DNA from: Trogon surrucura | Lineage: Eukaryota; Chordata; Aves; Trogoniformes; Trogonidae | Direction: 5' to 3' | Assembly: GCA_020746105.1 (NCBI GenBank) | Contig: CM036626.1 | Span: forward strand, 16,566,001 to 16,630,000 | Length of the DNA: 64,000 nucleotides | In this document: piece by piece, positions 25,459-37,880 of the stretch | Numbering within the stretch: position 1 is the stretch's first letter | Layout: the number at the start of each line of letters is the position of its first letter | Translations under genes and position numbers: made by a program | Notes under the pieces: model-generated | Told to the model about the DNA's origin: nothing | Databases searched by the model: none | Seen by the model: only the letters and a program-made list of their open reading frames with translations

Positions 25459-27263
25459 TTATCTGTGAAGCGGTGTGTGATCCCCCTCCATCCACGGATT
25501 CTCATCACCACTGTATGCTGTGAATAACAAAGAAATACTGAGTACTACCATTTATACGTCTAGACTCAATTTCCATGCAGAGGCTAATACTAGCTAAGAA
25601 TTAAGTGGTCTTCTCTTCCTGCTACTTTTGAGGCATTTGGGAATATTTTTAATCCTTTTTGCTTTTAATTGCCCTTGTCCCTGCTTCGTCCTCTCCCTTG
25701 TTGCCACTTAGTCCTTGCTGAACTGCAGAAATGGCTTTTACACAATGTTCTGTAACTATCGAGAACTTTGATTATAAGAGGTACCTGCTGTTTCTCCTGC
25801 CTTCTGGAACTGTAATTTGTACAAGGAAGTAATGATATGAAGGTCGCATTGAGGGGGTGGCCAGAGCCTTAGGAAACCTGCTAACATGAAAGTGCTTCTC
25901 TGCTTTGCATGGAGTGAGAATCTGTGTCTCTCCCATCCCCTCCAAGATGGTTATTTTTGTCAACAAAATTGGGCTTCCCTATAGTGTCAGGGCTTTGTGG
26001 TCCAAGAGAGTCAGCTGAATTTCAGGACAGCACAGTATCTTCCCAGATGTTTGATGCTGTGATAATATACACTCTACTGACTGCATCAGCGCTGAAGCTT
26101 TGAACTCAGTATATTGAGATCCTAACGTGCTGCCATCATTGCACAACGATTCCACTCTTGAACTGCTTTTCTTCATTCCATGAATCCTGCTTCCTTCCCT
26201 AGCTCAGAAAAAAATATTAACATTGGGCAATGCCTGAGCCAGGTAATCTGTTGCTCAACATGAATTCTTGCAAGAAGTCAAGCATATTGCTGTTAACTTG
26301 GAACTGCTGGTATTATGAATTTCCAAATTCTACTATCTACCTCATCTCCCATATACATCACAAGTCAAACTTCAAGGCACCACATGTCTGCAGTTTCCTT
26401 TACTTGTTTTCCTTCTCAATCCTATATGTTTTTCCAAGTAAATTTTGGCATGTATACTAAATGTTTTAAAGCTACATACTAGTCTTCATATCCAGAATTC
26501 CTGTGTGTCTTACTGGCCATGTGTCAAGGTCAGGGGCGCTGCAGGTATGCAGCAAGTCAAACTAACCCTTTAAATGCTGACAATCCAGTGTATGCACTGT
26601 ATATTTATCGCTAACCCATAAAGCAAGTCCTGGACTTCATGAAATATTTGGATTTACTTCGCATGTCTGGAAAGTCAATCGCGTGTGAAAATGCTAGATC
26701 TACTGCACATGCACAGAGCATCTTTGTTGTGCATGCACAATCGTAGTGACATTTCCCCAGGGCACCCGTGCATGTGAAAGATATGCATAGGGTATTGAAA
26801 TGCTTGCTTGGAACATATGGCTTGTGGCTCCATAGCGTGGGTGACCCCCCTGCTGGCCCCTCTTTCAGCCACATGTGAAAATGGACTAATCACCAGGAGG
26901 TGATAAAGTGTTCATTGCTGGGGGAAAAAAAGAAAAAGACGTATGTAATTTATTGAGAAAAAAGTATATAATTATATAATCATAAAGGAAAATTACCTCT
27001 GCTCTGCAGTTTTCTATAAATGCATCACTATACTTGGTAGTTACCTAACATTTCTGTAGCTGCTGTGCCTCTGTCTTTCATATTGCAGTGGAGAAATTCT
27101 GCATGTTTAGGTGCATATAATATAAAGTAATGGTTTTATTAATCTCAAAAGAACAGCAAAGGTCCAGACTGTATCTAAGCACTGGTATCTATCAGCTGAG
27201 TGTTGTCTGACCTTCCATATAATCTTCTCTCCTGTCTTCCTAATAACTGTGACATATCACTCC

Positions 27264-27280
27264 TTTTTTTTTTTTTTTTT
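27264..27280. repeat. T17 homopolymer
   Basis: An uninterrupted run of 17 T. I found no retropseudogene next to it on the minus strand. Confidence 0.8.
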
Positions 27281-29125
27281 GACACATTTCTCCATTAGCA
27301 TAGTGGTGAGATGTACCTCCCTACATGAATCTTAGTGTGTACAGTCTTCCATACTTGGATTTCAACACTAATTTTACCTTAAATAGCTACAGGTTGTCAT
27401 TGTGTGTAGTCTAGGTTTATTATTTCCGTATAATTTTTTGTGTAGTTGTGGTGATATTTATTCATATACAAATAAAGCACATATCTAGTGCATATTTTGT
27501 TACTAATGTAACATTTACAGCACTTTATTGTTAACATAAAATAATGGCACACATATAAAAAGCAAATATTTCAGCATAAATCTCTCTAAATGTTCAGCCA
27601 GAAAGACCATCTCATATAATGTTTCCATTTATCAATCAATATGTCAACATGCTTCGATGCATCAGATGTAAATTATCGTCTAAGGTATCTTTAACACCTC
27701 AAAATGTCATCCATTGGACTGAGCTCATTCAAGTTCACCTTTTAACTTTTTCCCCTGAGATGCTCAGTGTCCATCAAATATGTGAAGGAGGTCAGAGGTT
27801 AATGAATCTTAATTGGACTTCATTATGTGGTAATATAGCATCTTGAGTGCCTAATTATGCCCTGGTACTGAAGAACAATGTCATAAGGTAAGGATGTGAT
27901 GAACTAGAAGCCATGTGTTATCATGCACTGTAACACTTCATCCCCTGTTATGGTTCTCTGCATTGTCTCCAGTGAAGGATAAAGCTTGGTGCATACTAAT
28001 ACAGTCAAATTTCAGATTTGAGAAGTATTTAAAACACGTTCAGAAGTGTGAAGACTTCTGATTGATTGAACTAAGCTATAAGGCAAGCCCAGTGCTATAT
28101 AACTTCCATCATTGCTATAATCTGTTGTTCTTTACTTGTGATGCTAGAAGAGAAATTGTATTCCTTCACTGTATAGGGCCAGGCAAACTGAAAAGAAAAA
28201 TTCCTCAGTCTCAAATTTTAGGGTGTTAATTTGCCATGTATTAATTTTCACATATCATTTGAGTGCAAAGAATTAAAGCAGTTAATTCTGTAAGAAAACT
28301 GTTTTATTCAGAGGTGTAATTTGGTTATATTATTTTCAGTTTTCCTTTGGAGGTCCATGAGCAGGAAATGATTGTATTCCTACTTCAAATGACAAAACAT
28401 CTGCATATACGTTAGCTTTCAGCAAAAATGCGTGAGAGATACTAGTGAAGTTAGAAGGGTGTACAGTTTTTGGTATCTTGTAGCTACTGGTGCTTGTATT
28501 TCTGTTTTGCAAATTTTCATGTTTTGCATCAAGTGCGTTTTGCCAATTTTTTGACATTTGTCATTTCTATAATCACTCTGTCGTCTTCTTTAAAAGTAGA
28601 GCCAGTGGCAATGTTTGGTTGCTAGAAACCATATTCCATGGATAAAAGTTGTAGTAAAGACCTTGCAAACAGCTTTTCCCAGAGTTGTGTAAATAATTGA
28701 TAGGTCTTTTTGTTAACTTGGGTTTGGTATTTCGTTTGGGTTTTAGCTTTGGGTTTGGGTTTTCATTTTTTAGTTTTAGTAATTCTGGAGCACAATGTTA
28801 TTTCTTATTAAAAGATAAATTACGTGTGAATTTAGGTTACCAAAAAAATTCTGGTTTAATAGAAATGATGTTTTGTACTTCAAAGGATTATAAGCTTCTT
28901 TACATTTGTTTTAATATTCTGGGGATTTTTAGGATTACTTAAAATGACTAGATCAGATTTTAATTGGAGACAAAAAAAAATCAAAATTTTTAATTTTGAA
29001 AATATTAAATCAGCACTTCAACATTTAAAAAATAAACACCTGTTTTGCCCCAGTCTTTATGGACTTTACCCCAGAAAGGCAATTTTCTCTGTGTAAATTA
29101 TTCAGTTTTCAGTGTTTAATTTCTT

Positions 29126-29660
29126 CACAGAATCACAGAATGTTAGAGGTTGGAAGGGACCTCAAAGATCATCTAGTCCAACCCCCTGCCAGAGCAGGGT
29201 CACCTACAGCAGAGCGCACAGGAACACGTCCAGGCGGGTTTTGAATGTCTCCAAAGAAGGAGACTCCACACCCTCCCTGGGCAGCCTGTGCCAGGGCTCT
29301 GTCACCCTCACAGTAAAAAAGTTTTTTCTAATATTTTGATGGAACCTCTTATGTTCCACCTTCCACCCATTGCCCCTTGTGCTGTCATTGGACATCACCG
29401 AGAAGAGCCTGGCTCCGTCCTCCTGACACTCCCCCTTGACATAAACATTTATGAGGTCACCCCTCAGTCTCCTCTTCTCCAAACTAAAGAGCCCCAGCTC
29501 CCTCAGCCTTTCCTCGTAAGGGAGATGTTCCACTCCCTTCATCATCTTAGTTGCCCTGTGCTGGACTCTCTCAAGCAGCTCCCTGTCTTTCTTGAGCTGA
29601 GGGGCCCAGAACTGGACACAATATTCCAGATGTGGCCTCACCAGGGCAGAGTAGAGGGGC
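29126..29660 (-). mobile_element. CR1 LINE 3' fragment
   Basis: On the minus strand this copy covers the last part of CR1 ORF2, the short 3' UTR and the octamer tail, which reads CACAGAATCACAGAATG on the plus strand at its left edge. The text GAGGTTGGAAGGGACCTCAAAGATCATCTAGTCCAACC matches the 3' UTR of the larger copy at 13.5-15.2 kb almost word for word, so both belong to one subfamily. It is cut off on its 5' side at about 29660, giving some 535 bp. A short duplicated motif starts immediately beyond that edge. Confidence 0.92.
29204..29659 (-). pseudogene. CR1 ORF2 C-terminal remnant
   Basis: About 150 codons of the ORF2 C-terminus remain open, from [13 protein letters not shown] to the natural stop. 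The catalytic FADD region is absent, so no enzyme could result. Compared with the copy at 13546-15132 it lacks two codons (NVYKYVKGE versus NVYVKGE, an in-frame 6-bp loss). It also carries substitutions such as [10 protein letters not shown] for [10 protein letters not shown]. It is a dead fragment whose frame survives because the insertion is young. Confidence 0.85.
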
Positions 29661-29714
29661 ATTCATTTTTCATGGTTTATTCATTTTCATTGGGTCATTC
29701 ATTTTTCATGGTTT
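29661..29714. repeat. Direct repeat next to CR1 5' edge
   Basis: The 18-bp motif ATTCATTTTTCATGGTTT occurs at 29661-29678 and again at 29697-29714, a 36-bp spacing, with a related ATTCATTTTCAT in between. It abuts the truncated edge of the minus-strand CR1. Confidence 0.75.
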
Positions 29715-32700
29715 TTTTTTTTTCACCTTCAGAGATATTTTTGGGGGGAGTGGGGGTGAAACCCAACCATCTTCACTCCTAACATTATCTGTTCAGGTTA
29801 AATCTTTCTTAACAGTACATGCTGTCATTTGCAAAATGAAAACAAATTCAACCCAGGAGATGACAAAAAGTAGGGCCACTAGACATCACTGCAGACCGAG
29901 ATAAGTGCAGTTTGGCTTAAGAAATGCTCCGATTTTTCCTGGTATTGCAAATGGCAGTTAATATAAAATTGTTTCATAAATAAATGATTTTCAGTCAGAA
30001 AAAGAGCACCTTCATTTCTAAGCTGAAGCTGGTAGCTTTGTCGTGGACTTTCAGTTGTTAGGAAAGGAAACCCAGTTACATGCTGCTGTCTGTACCTTTA
30101 GGTATCCTGCTTGGAATCCAATAACTGAGTCCAACAGCCTCAAAACAGTATTAAACATCAATATCCTTTCCTCAGCAAGAACTAATCAGTTCCATCTCAG
30201 TAGCTTTTGGGATAAAATGAGGCTGCGTTTTCTGTTCTCTGTTTCTCTTTGCCTTTGTTTCCATCTCTTGTTTGCTTTTTTTACATAGGACATGTGTAAA
30301 CTGAATGTAGCACCCCAAATCAGTTCAGGTAACTGACCTGTAGGACATATCTGCCTTAGGAGTGGCTCCAGCAGTTTCACTCAAGAACAAAGTATTTTTT
30401 CCTTATCTCTAGTTTATAAGAACAGCCCTGGGCCTCAATTACCTGTGGAGACATTCTTTGGACACAGCAATGACCAAGTGGTCTTCACCTCTCTCTGGAA
30501 AGGTCCATATCTCCTTGGAGAAGTGCCTTAGAGTGCTCTAAGAGCCTTAGAGTTCCTTTGGTATTTGCAGTTTTTTGTGAGATGTTAGAGGTGCTGGGCA
30601 GTGCAGGTTTCTGCTACCAATACATATAATCTGTGTCTATTTTTCTTCTGTTCTGAATTAAACCTCACAGTGAGCTCTGCCAAGTAGCGAGTTTTCCTTT
30701 TGTTGTGTCCTTACAGCCCTTACAGGGCGGGACCCTGGTCCTGATTAGGCTGTCACGGCATCCTTACATTGATGTGTCTATTCTTCATTGCATCAGCTGA
30801 TAGCTTGATTCAGATTAATGATTACGTGAAGAAAACAAAAAGGAAAAAAAAAAACAAACAGGCATCTGTGGTGTATGAAAGCAAATCTCAGCCCCTATTC
30901 ATTTTTAGGCTGTTCAAAACCACTTTACTAGAGCATAACGCACTACTATTGTCCCTAAAATGTGAAATACAGTACAAATAACCGGTGGTAGCAAGGGATA
31001 TATTTGCTGTATATTCAGGTAGCGTTCACCTGGTGCAGTTCTAACACATTCTGATAGATTTATGACAGTTCAATCAGAAGGACAAGGCTCGTGTGCCGTG
31101 CCCGCAGGGACAATATGGATTTCAGGAAACGCAAGGAGTGTCCCAGCAACAATCACAATTCAGGACAACAGTGTCCTCACTCTGGATATCAGTGGCAACA
31201 TCTAATTATAAAGAAGCAAATGTCAGTGCTTTCCCTTTATTACTAGCATTGTGGCTGCATTAAATCTAACTTTATTTGACAGGGACTACTCAAAATTATC
31301 TCCTACAGAAATGTGCTATCAGACAACAAGAGTATATCTTTGTCAAAACAGCAAGTAGTAGCTGCTGTTAAGCAATTTTGCAAATATGGTACCTTCAGGC
31401 ACATATACTATATTTCATTCTGCATTTACTGATACGGCAATTAGCCTTCAGTGTCAAGATAAAAAAAGATTATGGATGCAAATGTGGCTATTTCTTTTCT
31501 CTCAGTGGATTGTATCTGATCACAGTCAGACACTGCTTCTCAGAGTGATGAGTTTAAGTATGTTTTACTCTTTTCCTAAGAAAAAAAAAAAGGAAATTGA
31601 CAGCAGAGTACTTAACTGCTGAGATTCATATGCTCACTTTATATATATATGAAATGTAATTCAAGTGGCTGCAAACATTGACTAATCTAAGAATTCGAGC
31701 TTATTTGAGTTTCTGTAGAGAAGCTTAGATTAGATCAAGCTGATGAGTTCTTTTGAGTTGCATATTACAATGTCATAAAAGACTAACAGAATTCACACCA
31801 AATTCAAGCTGGGCTCCTGCTCTCTGCACCACCAAAAAAAATAGAATCAGGATTTGCATCTTCTCTTCACAGACAACAAACCTCCTCTTTGATTCTTGGA
31901 GGAGTTTTGGCAGATTGTCTCACTCGGCAGCAAAATAACACGAAAAGGTCTTATTTATGGAGTCAGTCCTTATATGTGGATTTCATTATTGTGATTTTCT
32001 AAATATGAGTTGTTCTTTAGTTTTGCAGCCTGGAAGTGGCTTAAAAACTTGTCTGGGAAATTCAGTGACAAATTCATGATAATGATATTCTGAAAAACTA
32101 GCTGGAATTATAAAAATACATAGTCAAGATTAGTTCACTTCAGACTCATCTGTCACGCAGTTCAGCCAAAGGACCGGTGCAACTTGAGCTTAACTTGGTG
32201 CTTCAGTTAAATCCAGTGGGCTTGTTCCCAAGTGTGTCAGGGAAGGGCAGAGCCCCAGCTCCCTCTGCCCTCCTGCTCATGAAAATGGAGACAACAGAAA
32301 GCCTTGTGAAAAACTGGCACTCTTGTGCACAGCCTGTGTAACCAGAAAATTTTCCCATTGTATCTGCTCCAGAAAAACCCCAACAACTGAGCTGCATTAT
32401 TTTTTTGCAGCTTATTACCTGAAAAACAGGCATAAGTGTGGAAGGACTGTGTGTGATAAAGAGATGGAGGCAAGAGCTAAATAAAGAGAACAATAAGTGT
32501 TGCTGAGATTGTGCTGTTGGCAAAAGAGCTGGATGCAGCTAAAAATCCAGCATATCAGTTCAGTAAGATGAAATTCATTGAAGGATGCTAGGCAGTAATC
32601 AGAAAATTGTGTTCCAACCACAACAAAAACTGAAAAGAAAACACTGAGACGGCCACAGCAGGTGTACTTTGTACTGCTGGCACTCGTGAGACCTGCCAGA

Positions 32701-35700
32701 GACCGTTATAGACATGTGGCAGCAAAGCATTCGAGTATGAAAGGAGCATAAAGTTGCTTTGGCATTCACATCCAATTTAAAAGAAAAGCACTGCTTGGAT
32801 ACCTAGAAAATATGTATCTTCCAAATATTTCATACGGAGATTGTGGTGTTTATGCTGTTCTAATCAAGAGGACATTCATAGAAGAAACCAGTAAACAGCA
32901 GGCTTGAACAAATGCTTTCCTAGCTCCTAAGTGGGAATTATGTTTAATCATAAGACATAAAGCATCCATTGGAGTAAACCCCTGATCAGTATCTTGCTAC
33001 CATGTGAGTTGTTTCATTGATTTCAGTGGAGCTATTAAAAATAAGCATGTACTTAAGTGCTTGGCTGGGTTGGACAATAAAGAAAGCACATTATTTTTGC
33101 AAAAATACCTGACAAAAACCTCATTCCTTTGCAATTTAACTCCAATTTCATAGTTGTCCTTTAAGAAAATACTGAGAATATGACAAGTGTCATAAACCGA
33201 AGTTGCACCAAAACAGAGGAAAACTGTCTTCCGTTATGAGACTTCAACAATGTGCAATGAGCTCCAACAACTTTAATTAAAGAGAAAATGCACACAGAAG
33301 ACAACAGTACAAAGATACAACTAGGGCTAATAATTCAGTTCAGCATCAAAAGTCAGTAACCAGTGGGCTTCATGAAAAGCCACTGTCAGTCCTTGGCCAG
33401 CAACTACAAAACATGCTGTGATGCATTGAAATATTGGGCGGGGGGCGGGGGGGGGGGGGAAGAGGAAACTTATCCTGACTTCTTAAAACTAGGCACATAC
33501 TTACATTCTTTTTTACTACCTGAGGGACTTCATTAATGAGAGTGAAAAAAACCCCACACCACAAAACCAAAGTCCACTGGGAATTTAACTGCAGGTATCT
33601 GCTTCCCAGGTGACCTGTTGCTCTGTCTGGCTTCACCCAGGGGTACCGTTGTCAGCTGCTGCTGACTTCACCCTTGGGAGAGGGTCGTACAGACTCGCAC
33701 AAAAGTCAGGGTGCTGTAACCCTCCATGGCACTTGCCTGAGCGATTAATCCAGGGCGGGGGGTTATCAGAGAGCAGCCACGTTTCCTTTCACATTAGCTG
33801 CAACTTGCAGAATTTTCATTTCCATTAACAGAGAGCTGGAGGACTTCTCTGCTACTGGATTTCTCTGCCCTGCCAGCTGCTTCTTTCGTTGAATGCACCT
33901 CAGCCCTCTTTAAAGGTACCTTCAGGGTCTTCTTGCTTCCCTCTCAGAAGGATGGAAAGCCTTGAGCTGGGTGAGAGACATTGTGATGTTTAATCTTGAT
34001 CTCTGCTTACCAGATCTTCTCAGGGACTAGCCACAAAAACCTGTAGCATCAATACATCTTTCTTTACTTCATCTGTAAATGTTGTCTTTTGCAGTTGAGC
34101 TTTTTCACCTTGAGCAAACATGTCATTCATGAAAGTTGTAGGGGATGCAAATGTAGATAGCTTTGTAGGTTTTTCTTCAATTTTCTGGAAGAATTTATGG
34201 ACTTTTTTATCCCAAACTCTACTCTGTATTTACATATGGATTATTGGAAATGTCAGTGAGGTGTAGTGCTGAGCAGGGCATAGGTTTCTGCATGGGATGT
34301 CTAGAAGCCACATCAGTTCGAAGAAGTAAGAAAGCAACAGGCTGCAGCACATGCACCAGGAGTTTTCCTGCTTTGGTCCTTTGCAAGGCTCCTGCAGGTG
34401 GAGAGAGAGGTGTTGGGTTTGGATAGGAAGAGGTGGGTGCTGCCAAATTAGGGAAGTATACTGTAGGTATCTACATTGGCCAAATTATCTATATTTAGTG
34501 CCTGAAAGGTGTTGTTGAAGTCAAAGCATGTTTGCCTGTTGGCAGCTCTCAGTGGAGATACCCTTTCTAGGCATTAATGTAACCGATAGCATCACTTGAG
34601 TGGTGTCGGCTGAGGTGATATTTCTCTTTCTTTCACCTAATAGAGACTGAAAAGGTCCCTGAATTCCTGTGTGAAAGTATCAGGTATTTAGGAAGGAAAA
34701 GGAAGATAGATGGAGGAACCCAAACCACTATAAAATCAACACAGTGTAATTTAAAGATCAGTTCATACAGGGTTGGAGCCGGCCCTTAGCAGACCTGTCT
34801 AGGCCAGGCTAAGCCAGGACATAAGTTTGAATACTATAAAAACCACAAGGCTGAATCCTGGGCTTTACCTATGCTATTGCACTGCTTACCTACAGATATA
34901 TACGACTAAAACATTCTAGCGTGAATTGGACTTGGTCAGTTTTCTACAAGGACGCTTAAATTATATAATTTTGGAAATGTAGATGGCTTGATTACAGAAA
35001 AATAAATGGAGTGACCTATTGAGGATTAGAGCAGGTAACAGCACTGGCAAGACTTGCTGTAGTCTCTGCCTTATTTACAGTGCAAGGTAAATTTGTTCTG
35101 TTTGGATGTCTCACTCCAGTACAAAGTATTGCTGTTAATACCGTGGCTGAAACTGAATAGCCAGTAAAGTCCTTGAAGTATTTATTTGACCTTTTTGCAA
35201 ATGAAAACATAAAAAAAAATACTTTCATTTCTTCTGACGAAACCAACAAACTGTGGTTTAAGTGTCAAATTTCAGTTCTAGTTCCAAGCAATTTTGTAGA
35301 AGTTTTACCAGTGTAAGGATTCAAAATTGAACTCACCAATTGCAGACTCGCTTCTCTGTCAGGCACAGTGATCTCAGAGAAAGCCTTCTGGCTGTTAGTG
35401 TGACATCTGTAGTAGTAGAACCACGTTTCTCATTGAAGTGTGTTTCATCTAAAGTATATAATTTAGCAAATAAAAAACATTTAGTAAGATACAGTAGATG
35501 GATACGGAAATTGGCCTATTAAAGATGCTTTAACAAATGGTATAATGAAATTCTCCGCAGCTGAGACACTAAGTTTAATATGACTCAGAATAGATAAAGT
35601 AAATAGTGACTAAGAGTAAAAGCACTTTATAGAAGATAATTATCATTTAAGGAAGGTACTTTGCAGATGTGAGGAATTTCTGCAATACATTTCTCTTTCT

Positions 35701-37223
35701 GCTAACATTAAAGGTAGTTTCCTCTCAGTAGTGACTCAATGTGGAGCAATTTGTTCATAACTTGAGAGTTTAAACCGTAGTTTGGAAGTTTGGTAAAATG
35801 TCTCAGACTCTTCATTTTCTGATGCTTTGAAACAGGCTGTGTATTTATGAATGATTTTCCCCTGAGTCTTTATTAACTAACAACCACAAGTCCCCCACAT
35901 CTTCCAGTACAAATTCCTGTGAGTAGTAGATGTTCTTATTGCCTGCGTAACATTTTCGTATGCTGCAAGAAGCTATGCTTCACAGACAGCTACTCTAGCA
36001 GTGTTCCGGGTGACTAATAAGCTGTATGATTTAAGGTGTGGGTTCAAGTTCAGATTGGAGCAATCCTTTTTCCAATTACATATAATAGCTGGAAGAGTTG
36101 TACTGCGTCTGACTGCCTTATAAATATGTTCCTGTTTTATAAATATGTATCTGCTCATACTGTGTTGTGTGATCTCAATAGCCTTGTAGCCTCACCTTGA
36201 TAGTCCTTTCAGAAACATGAAGACCGTTGTCAGTTTTGTATGAGCCAGGTTTTGATTTCCAGAATAAAATAGATCCTGATTTTGCCAAGTTTTCCTCTCT
36301 GACCAGTGTTCAGATCAATGAAGTTATCCCTGCATGTATTAACCACTCCTTATCTGCAGATAATAGTCAACTAAAGGTTCAGAGAAAGGCTGTGTCTGGA
36401 TCATACCTGGTCAAGATCCAAAGCCTAGACTAATCTGAAGCCAAATGAAGTGAGAGAGATACCTCATGAGCTGTTCTTCACAGTCCTTTGAAATCATCGT
36501 TTTCTCCTGAGCAAAAGGACTACTCCTGGGTAGGGCTTCTGGCAGGACAGGGTTCCCCAGATGAGGTTGACACATATAAATTATTTTACCTGCTTAAGAT
36601 GTGTCCTGAGATATGAGTCCTGAATCACTTTTTAAATAGGTAACTTACTTGGTTAATTAGTTTTCTGAGATGCGTATTATTCATTAGCAGTTAGAAAGCC
36701 TTTCCTCTTCATCAAAAAGCACTTTTATTTTGCCACGTGTTATTTTTGTTTAATATGCAGTCTATTCCGCAATGAATGGCAATACCCCATACAAGATTTT
36801 TATAAATGTGGCTGTATATTTTAGTAGTCAGTATAGTTATTGTGAGGTATTATGTTCACAGCACTTCTGGAACAAATGGCTTTTCAGCATCCAAATTATT
36901 TTATCGTATCAGTAATAAGCTATTACATGAATATGGAGCAAGTTTTATGTGACACAGAAGAGAAACAGTATTAATTTCTTGTACCATTACATTCTCATTT
37001 TGAATTAGCAAAGGTGTGACTGAGAACCATTTCTAAAAAAAAACATTGTGCCAGGTATTGCTGTGTGAGGAATGTCCTGCAGTTATAGAGGAAACTTTAG
37101 ATTTGGATGAAAATTCCTTCTTTACACACGTTTCTCCATCGGTGGCGCTGCAGAGGAGAGAGTGAGCATGCTGGTTAGATCCTGGCCAGGTTGCCTACCA
37201 GAGTCCTGCACTAGGCCCTTGAG
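29715..37223. other. Noncoding DNA, no gene recognised
   Basis: AT-rich DNA with short random open frames. The only distinct features are a poly-T run just after 29714 and a poly-G tract at 33436-33459. Confidence 0.5.
33436..33459 (+). repeat. Poly-G tract (GGGCGGGGGGCG13-like)
   Basis: A run of G interrupted only by two C bases, ending in about 13 G. It could fold as a G-quadruplex and is also prone to sequencing and assembly error. Confidence 0.75.
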
Positions 37224-37242
37224 TGTATGATTCTATGATTTA
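37224..37242 (+). mobile_element. Possible CR1 tail scrap
   Basis: TATGATTCTATGATT resembles one and a half CR1 3' octamers. The preceding 60 bp show only weak resemblance to the CR1 3' UTR, so this may be a very old remnant or chance. Confidence 0.3.
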
Positions 37243-37764
37243 ATTTCTTGCAGGCTGAATCCCATAGCAAGGTCACCCAGAGGTCTCTTCCTACCCACTG
37301 CTTTCCCATGCAACAGGCATGGTTTTGTACCACTGCCTATAACACGCCTTGCCTGCGACTTTACCCCTTAAAAGGACTCTACAGCTCGCACAGTGAGTGT
37401 TTCAGGTTAAGATTAGATTTAGGGTTAGGCAAATGTTTTTCAGGGATTAAATTATTCACACACGGAGGTTGGAGCTATCCCAAAACTCCTCGCTGAGAGG
37501 TTCAAATCAAATCTGCTGAATAAAATATTTCAGGCTAAATCCAATTGGGGGGCTTGAGCTACCAGCACGCAAGAAAAACTTCTGTATTTAAAGGAGAGCA
37601 GAAGGCAGCAAGAGGAGGAGGGCTGGGGCTTCCCAGGTGAGCATCCTTCAGATCCCACCTCACGGAGCAGCCGGTGCTGCTCTGCAGGTGCTGGTCGGTG
37701 GCGTGTGCGCAGGTCCTGCCTCATGCAGATGGCCACAAAACCTGTCCCAGGCTTCCCTCATTTC

Positions 37765-37880
37765 CAGTTTCCCTTGCACTGTATCTCCAGAGCCCGTTGC
37801 ATCCCCATTTGTGTTGGCACATCTAGTTTTCCTTCTGCGCCGTAGTACTTTGCACTTGCCTTCAGTGAATTTCATTTTCT
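37765..37880 (-). mobile_element. Probable ancient CR1 ORF2 remnant
   Basis: On the minus strand the sequence encodes MKFTEGKCKVL, which matches the CR1 ORF2 segment MKFNKGKC(R/K)VLHLG that lies about 30 residues after the FADD box. The similarity continues weakly at the nucleotide level (AGGAAAAC...GTGCCAACACAAATGGGGATG) as expected for an old CR1 copy, then fades. No 3' tail is present, so it is an internal scrap. Confidence 0.4.

Larger units (their letters stand above)
22421..29125. other. Noncoding DNA with T-rich and GT-rich tracts
   Basis: No gene recognised. It contains pyrimidine tracts at 23144-23179 and 24091-24142, a T17 run at 27264-27280, a GT-rich stretch at 25411-25458 and A-rich DNA at 25143-25164. 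Confidence 0.5.

Noticed and set aside
27264..27280. Poly-T run as the tail of a minus-strand processed pseudogene
   Set aside because: The DNA beside it contains no recognisable coding or small-RNA sequence.
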